A stretch of 64,000 nucleotides of DNA from Bordetella genomosp. 10 (GTDB lineage: Bacteria; Pseudomonadota; Gammaproteobacteria; Burkholderiales; Burkholderiaceae_B). Numbering within the stretch: the first letter of the stretch is position 1; every line of letters begins with the position of its first letter. Under the pieces are notes generated by a model. It was not told where the DNA came from and did no database searches. It worked only from the letters and a program-made list of their open reading frames with translations. The stretch covers positions 930,001-994,000 of the forward strand of contig NZ_NEVM01000005.1 in the NCBI RefSeq assembly GCF_002261225.1, read 5' to 3'. Positions 59,901 to 64,000 of this stretch are shown piece by piece. A program made the position numbers and the translations under genes.

Positions 59901-61654
59901 GCTGGATCGACCTGGGATTCGACCTGGCCGGCCGGCCCGAGCCGCGCCTGCGCCGCGGCCTGGCGTGGAGCGTCGCGGCGGCGTTGTTCGAATCGCTTCC
60001 CTATGCCTGCCTCTATGGCGCGCTGCGGCGCCTGACCGTCCGGCCGCCGGACCTTGGCCTGGCGGCGGCCTGCGCCGGCATTCTGCTCGCCTGCGCCCTG
60101 CTGCTGATTCTCTGCAAGGCGCGCGCCAATATCGCCAACTTCGGCGGCGTCTATGCGCTGGTCGCCGACTCGCGCCTGCGCCTGGCGGATCACCTGAGCG
60201 CGTTGCCCATGGGACGCCTCGCCGGCCAGGGCCGTTCGCAGGCGGGCCTGGCCGAACTGCTGACGGGCCGCTATGCCCACTACCAGGACATCACCGCGCG
60301 CGCCTGGGGACTGAGCGTGGCGAACGCCAGCCTGCCCGTGTTCCTGTGGTTGTTGCTGTGCGCGATCGATATCCGGCTGGCCTTGCTGGCGGGCGTGCTG
60401 GGCCCGCTCGCCTTCTGCGCCATTCCGTGGTCGCAGCGCCTGCTGTCGGGCGCGCACGCCCGCCTGGCCGGCTTGCGCGAAGATACGGTTGCCCACGTGG
60501 TCGAACATATCGCCGGCATGCGCGAGTTGCGCCTTTACGATCCCGCATCGCGGCACCTGCGGCGCACGTTGGGGCTGTTGCGGACGCTGGAAACGCAGCA
60601 GATGCGGACCGAACTCGCGCCCGCGCCCGCCTTGCTGGTGTTCGGCGCGCTGTTGCAGGCGGGCCTGGCCGTGACCGCGGTGGCGGGGGCCGCATGGCTG
60701 GCGCCCGGTCCCGGCCTCGCCGCAAATGATGGAAACGGCGGGCTGGCCTTGCTCGCCGGCCTGGTGGTGGCCTTGCGCCTGTTCAGGGCCTTGGCCGACC
60801 TGGGCCTGAACCTGGCCGAACTGCGCCATGCCCGCGACACCTTGCGCGACATCCGGCGGCTATGGGCCGAACCGGCGCTGCCATGGCCGGCCGACGGGGC
60901 GGCCGTCGCCACGCCGGCGCTCGGCTTCGAGCACGTGAGCTATCGCCATCCAGGCATGATCCGGCCAGCCGTGGACGATGTCGGCGGGGAAATACCGGCG
61001 GGCAGCGTCGTCGCGCTGGTGGGCCCTTCCGGTTCGGGCAAGAGCACCCTGGCGGCGCTCATCGCGCGCATGTGGGATCCGGCGTCGGGCGCCATCCGCC
61101 TGGGCGGACAGGACTTGCGCGACCTGTCACCCGCCTGCCTGAATCGCCAGGTGTCCACCGTGTTGCAGGACGTCATGCTGTTCCAGGGCAGCATCGCCGA
61201 GAACATTGCCCTGGGCGCGCCCGAAGCCAGCCGGACCCGTATCGAAGAAGCGGCGCGCGCGGCGCGCGCGCACGCGTTCATCGAAGCACTGCCCCAGGGT
61301 TACGACACGCGCTTGCCGCCAGGCGGCGCCGGCCTCTCCGGCGGGGAAAAGCAACGCCTGGCGATAGCGCGGGCCTTGGTCAAGGACTCGCCGCTGCTGA
61401 TACTGGACGAGGCGACCGCCAGCATGGACCCGGAAAACGAATGGGAGATCAAACAGGCGCTGGACAGCTTGACCCGGGACCGGACCGTCATCGTCATCGC
61501 GCACCGGCTGCATACCGTGCGGCATGCCGATGCCATCTGGGTCATGGAACATGGCCGCATCGTCGAACGGGGCCGGCACGCGGAGCTGATCGCGCGCGCC
61601 GGACTATACGCCCGGCTTTGGTCCCGCCAGCGCGAACAGGACGGAACGCACTGA
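59897..61654 (+). CDS. ABC transporter, fused TMD-NBD half-transporter (YbtQ-like)
   Basis: The partner of the preceding half-transporter: 585 residues with a six-helix transmembrane domain (about 15-320). The NBD has Walker A GPSGSGKSTL (about 375), signature LSGGEKQR (about 479), Walker B LLILDEATASMD and H-loop IAHRLH. Both catalytic sets look intact in both proteins, so a functional heterodimer is expected. The start ATG overlaps the previous stop (ATGA). The gene converges with the Bug receptor gene only 19 bases away. Confidence 0.88.
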   Translation: MSWIDLGFDLAGRPEPRLRRGLAWSVAAALFESLPYACLYGALRRLTVRPPDLGLAAACAGILLACALLLILCKARANIANFGGVYALVADSRLRLADHLSALPMGRLAGQGRSQAGLAELLTGRYAHYQDITARAWGLSVANASLPVFLWLLLCAIDIRLALLAGVLGPLAFCAIPWSQRLLSGAHARLAGLREDTVAHVVEHIAGMRELRLYDPASRHLRRTLGLLRTLETQQMRTELAPAPALLVFGALLQAGLAVTAVAGAAWLAPGPGLAANDGNGGLALLAGLVVALRLFRALADLGLNLAELRHARDTLRDIRRLWAEPALPWPADGAAVATPALGFEHVSYRHPGMIRPAVDDVGGEIPAGSVVALVGPSGSGKSTLAALIARMWDPASGAIRLGGQDLRDLSPACLNRQVSTVLQDVMLFQGSIAENIALGAPEASRTRIEEAARAARAHAFIEALPQGYDTRLPPGGAGLSGGEKQRLAIARALVKDSPLLILDEATASMDPENEWEIKQALDSLTRDRTVIVIAHRLHTVRHADAIWVMEHGRIVERGRHAELIARAGLYARLWSRQREQDGTH

Positions 61655-61673
61655 CAGGACGCGCCGCGCGCGC

Positions 61674-62648
61674 TCAATCCAGGCGGATGTTGCCCTTGCG
61701 CACCACTTCCGCCCAGCGCTTGCGTTCCGCCGCCAGGAAGGTGTCCAGCTCGGCGGGCGGCATGATCACGACCTCGGCGCCCTGCTCGTTGAGCTTGGCC
61801 TTCACGTCCGGCAGGTTCATGATGCGGGCCATTTCCTTGGCCAGGCGCGCCTTGGCGTCCTCGGGCAGGTTGGTCGGCGCCATCAAGCCCTGCCACGTAC
61901 CCGATTCGAAGCCCGTGACGCCTTGCTCGGCGATGGTGGGAATGTTCGGGATTTGGGGCATCCGCGCGCGGCTGGACACCGCGATGGCCTTGAGCTTGCC
62001 GCTCTGGATGTGCGGCAAGGTGGCCAGCATGCCGTTCATGATGATCTGCGTCTGGCCGCCGATGGTGTCCGTGATGGCCTGCGAGCCGCCCTTGTAGGGC
62101 ACGTATTCCCACTTGGCGCCGGTCGCCTGCTCGACCGCGACGCCGGCCACGTGGGGCGCGCTGCCCATGGCGGTGACCGCGAAATTCAGGCGCTCCTTCT
62201 TCGACAAGGCGACCAGTTCGGCCAGGGTGTTGACCGGCACCGAGGGATGGACGGCGAGGATATGGGGCGAATACGCCAGCATGCTGACGCCGCGCAGGTC
62301 CTTGTTGGGGTCGAAGGTCAGCTTGGTATAGACCGACGGGCTGATCACCAGCGCGCCGACGTCGCACAGCAGCAGCGTGTGCTTGTCGTCGGACTGCACC
62401 ACCATGGCGGCGCCCAGGTTGCCGTTGGCGCCCGGCCGGTTGTCGACGATGACGCTCTGCTTCAAGGCCTCGGACAGGGGTTGGCTGACGAATCGGGCGA
62501 TGATGTCCGACGAGCCGCCGGCGGGGTAAGGCACCAGCAGGCGGACGTTGCGGTTGGGCCAGGCGGCCTCCGCGCGCACGACGGGAGCGGCGGCGCCGAG
62601 CGCGACCGCGCCGGTGGCCGTCAGGAAATGACGACGGGTGAAAGACAT
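61674..62648 (-). CDS. Bug-family tripartite tricarboxylate transporter substrate-binding protein
   Basis: Periplasmic solute receptor of the TctC/Bug type, a family greatly expanded in Bordetella. The 324-residue precursor has a Tat-like signal with TRRHFL and an Ala-rich core, then VRLLVPYPAGGSSDIIAR, the Bug family's first conserved region. A later VVIMPPAELDTFLAAERKRW ends the fold. No tctA/tctB membrane genes are adjacent, as is common for Bug orphans. Ligand is unknown (di/tricarboxylates, nicotinate and others are known). Confidence 0.92.
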   Translation of the reverse strand: MSFTRRHFLTATGAVALGAAAPVVRAEAAWPNRNVRLLVPYPAGGSSDIIARFVSQPLSEALKQSVIVDNRPGANGNLGAAMVVQSDDKHTLLLCDVGALVISPSVYTKLTFDPNKDLRGVSMLAYSPHILAVHPSVPVNTLAELVALSKKERLNFAVTAMGSAPHVAGVAVEQATGAKWEYVPYKGGSQAITDTIGGQTQIIMNGMLATLPHIQSGKLKAIAVSSRARMPQIPNIPTIAEQGVTGFESGTWQGLMAPTNLPEDAKARLAKEMARIMNLPDVKAKLNEQGAEVVIMPPAELDTFLAAERKRWAEVVRKGNIRLD

Positions 62649-62846
62649 GCGGTGCTCCTCCGCGCATCGGGCTGGATGCGCTGATTGTTATAGGATGTCG
62701 GACGACATGGGAAATTCTGCCTTTCAATGGCGACAGCGTCAACGTCGGCCTTGCTAGGGGTTTCCTGCCCGGATGAGGAGGGTCATCCACCGCTACACGC
62801 GGATGCGGGCCCGGAGACTGGACGCCCCGGGCCGGCCGGAATGGCC

Positions 62847-63665
62847 TCAGGCCGCTGCCGCCGTCGCTTCGGCGTCCGCAACAGTCTCTTCCACCTCGCC
62901 GAACTGATAGGCGTCCATGGCCAGCGCGCCGTAGGCGACTTCGTCGACCAGACGCACGCCGGCCCCCTCGCCCGCGCCCCAGGCCACGTAGAAAGGCATC
63001 AAATGGTCGTCGCTGGGATGAGCGTGCGCGGCGCCCGGCGCGCGCGTTTCCCATTCCAGCAGCGCCGCCGTATCGCGGGCGGCGACGTGCCGGGCGAACC
63101 AGGACTGGAAGGCCTCCACGTAGGGCAGCGGCGCCGCGCCATGCCCGCGCTGCACATGGCGCAGGTTGTGCGTGAGCGAACCCGAACCGACGATCAGCAC
63201 GTTCTCGTCGCGCAGCGGCCGCAGCAACTGCCCCAGCCGGTATTGGGCGGCGGCGTCGCGGCCGGCGTCCAGCGCCAGTTGCACGACGGGCACGTCGACG
63301 TCCGGATAGAGGTAGCGCAACGGCACCCAGGCGCCGTGGTCCAGCGGCCGCTTGGGGTCGTCGTGGACGGCCACGCCGGCCTCGCCCAGCAGCCCGGCCA
63401 CCCGGCGCGCCAGCGCGGGCGAGCCGGGGGCGGCGTACTCGAGGCGATAAAGTTCCTGCGGGAAGCCGCCGAAGTCATGCCAGGCCTGCTGGCGGTCGCG
63501 CGTGCTCACGGCCAGGCCGTGGCCCATCCAGTGGGGCGACACCACCAGGATGGCGTCCGGCTTGGGCAAGGCGCGCGCCCACCGGGCCAGCGCGGGCCCG
63601 GTGCGGCCGGGCTCCACCGCCAGCATCGGCGAGCCGTGGGAAACGAAAAGCGTGGGCCAGCGCAT
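62847..63665 (-). CDS. Extradiol ring-cleavage dioxygenase, class III (LigB/DODA-like, YgiD type)
   Basis: The 272-residue protein starts MRWPTLFVSHGSPM, preceded by AGGAGG. Metal-binding His candidates lie in VSHGSP, VSPHWMGH and SLTHNLRHV, plus the conserved HPSDDHLMPF near the C-terminus. It matches the 4,5-DOPA-extradiol-dioxygenase-like subfamily (YgiD) of LigB proteins. The physiological substrate in bacteria is unclear. The frame is open further upstream but lacks a ribosome site there. It is divergent from the last gene of the window. Confidence 0.9.
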   Translation of the reverse strand: MRWPTLFVSHGSPMLAVEPGRTGPALARWARALPKPDAILVVSPHWMGHGLAVSTRDRQQAWHDFGGFPQELYRLEYAAPGSPALARRVAGLLGEAGVAVHDDPKRPLDHGAWVPLRYLYPDVDVPVVQLALDAGRDAAAQYRLGQLLRPLRDENVLIVGSGSLTHNLRHVQRGHGAAPLPYVEAFQSWFARHVAARDTAALLEWETRAPGAAHAHPSDDHLMPFYVAWGAGEGAGVRLVDEVAYGALAMDAYQFGEVEETVADAEATAAAA

Positions 63666-63909
63666 GGCGGCCTCCTGATCTGCAAAGGGAATGCAGCCAG
63701 TATGATTGTTTTTATATGAGCAATAAATAAGGCCACATGCTTTTTTAAATTCCATGTTTGGCAACAATGAGAACGCGGACGCCTGTCTTCCCCGGCGAAG
63801 CGCCCGACGGCGCGCCCGCGTCCGCGCCGTGGCGGGGTCCGGCCCGCCGGGATACGGGCCTTCCCTTACACTATGGGGTTACGCAGTTATCCAGGATGCT
63901 CAGACCCCC

Positions 63910-64000
63910 ATGCCCCGCTCCCGCAGCAATACTCCCCCGCGCCTGACGCGCGACGCCTCCCGCCTGGTGTCGCTGGCGCTCGCGCTCAACAGCTCCGGCA
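63910..64000 (+). CDS. Start of an unidentified gene (possible DUF2863 family), truncated by window end
   Basis: The ATG at 63910 opens a frame of 30 codons to the window edge (MPRSRSNTPPRLTRDASRLV...). The RLTRDA-x-RLV-x-LALAL pattern recalls the N-terminus of DUF2863 proteins of Burkholderiales, but too little is present to be sure. No strong ribosome site is seen; high GC at third positions supports coding. Confidence 0.5.
   Translation, partial: MPRSRSNTPPRLTRDASRLVSLALALNSSG

Noticed and set aside
58032..61654. CydDC or multidrug exporter interpretation of the ABC pair
   Set aside because: Neighbouring siderophore receptor, MFS permease and AraC regulator in one operon favour siderophore import; kept only as an alternative.

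Overview
The window is GC-rich chromosomal DNA from a betaproteobacterium of the Alcaligenaceae, most probably Bordetella or a close relative such as Achromobacter. The basis is gene order and protein character: rpoE-rseA-rseB-mucD followed by lepA-lepB-rnc-era; yceD-rpmF-plsX-fabH-fabD-fabG-acpP-fabF; trpB-trpA-accD; an intact PagL lipid A deacylase; and a Bug-type solute receptor. No rRNA, tRNA, CRISPR array, phage gene or transposase was seen, and the left two thirds is dense, conserved core genome.

Layout. 1-8.6 kb (minus strand): envelope-stress sigma factor operon, closed by a strong terminator after mucD, then the lepA-lepB-rnc-era operon, whose last gene is cut by the window edge. 8.6-15.2 kb (minus): fatty-acid/phospholipid synthesis cluster with ribosomal protein L32. 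15.4-17.8 kb (plus): three genes coupled by ATGA overlaps (maf, a tetrapyrrole-methylase-fold methyltransferase, a lipoprotein amidase). 17.8-21.2 kb (minus): msrQ-msrP repair of oxidised periplasmic methionine, a HAD phosphatase and the pseudouridine synthase rluC. 21.2-25.1 kb: rne with a leader of about 0.5 kb. 25.4-33.0 kb (minus): pagL, accD, trpA, trpB, argE, relA. 33.3-40.8 kb: mtfA, a flavodoxin-like reductase, ridA, pncB, fdxA, fpr, a PHB depolymerase, an rsxB-like ferredoxin and nth.

The accessory part runs from 40.9 kb to 61.7 kb. It begins with a FecI/FecR/TonB-receptor surface-signalling iron system (40.9-45.1 kb). A five-gene Liv-type ABC transporter follows (45.4-50.2 kb), and its second ATPase has Arg in place of the Walker A Lys. 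Then come aconitase acnA behind a palindromic putative operator, and a five-gene cluster (53.5-61.7 kb). That cluster encodes an AraC regulator, a TonB-dependent receptor, an MFS permease and two fused TMD-NBD ABC half-transporters. Its composition matches the import side of yersiniabactin/pyochelin systems (YbtA-FyuA-YbtX-YbtP-YbtQ), but no siderophore synthesis gene is visible, so it is probably a xenosiderophore uptake locus. The two iron loci share promoter elements: both regulator genes carry nearly the same Fur-like 14-mer, and both receptor genes carry a different shared 13-mer. Upstream of the second receptor, two identical 9-mers lie exactly 21 bp apart, as expected for an AraC-family activator site. 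The window ends with a Bug receptor, a LigB-type dioxygenase and the first codons of an unidentified gene.
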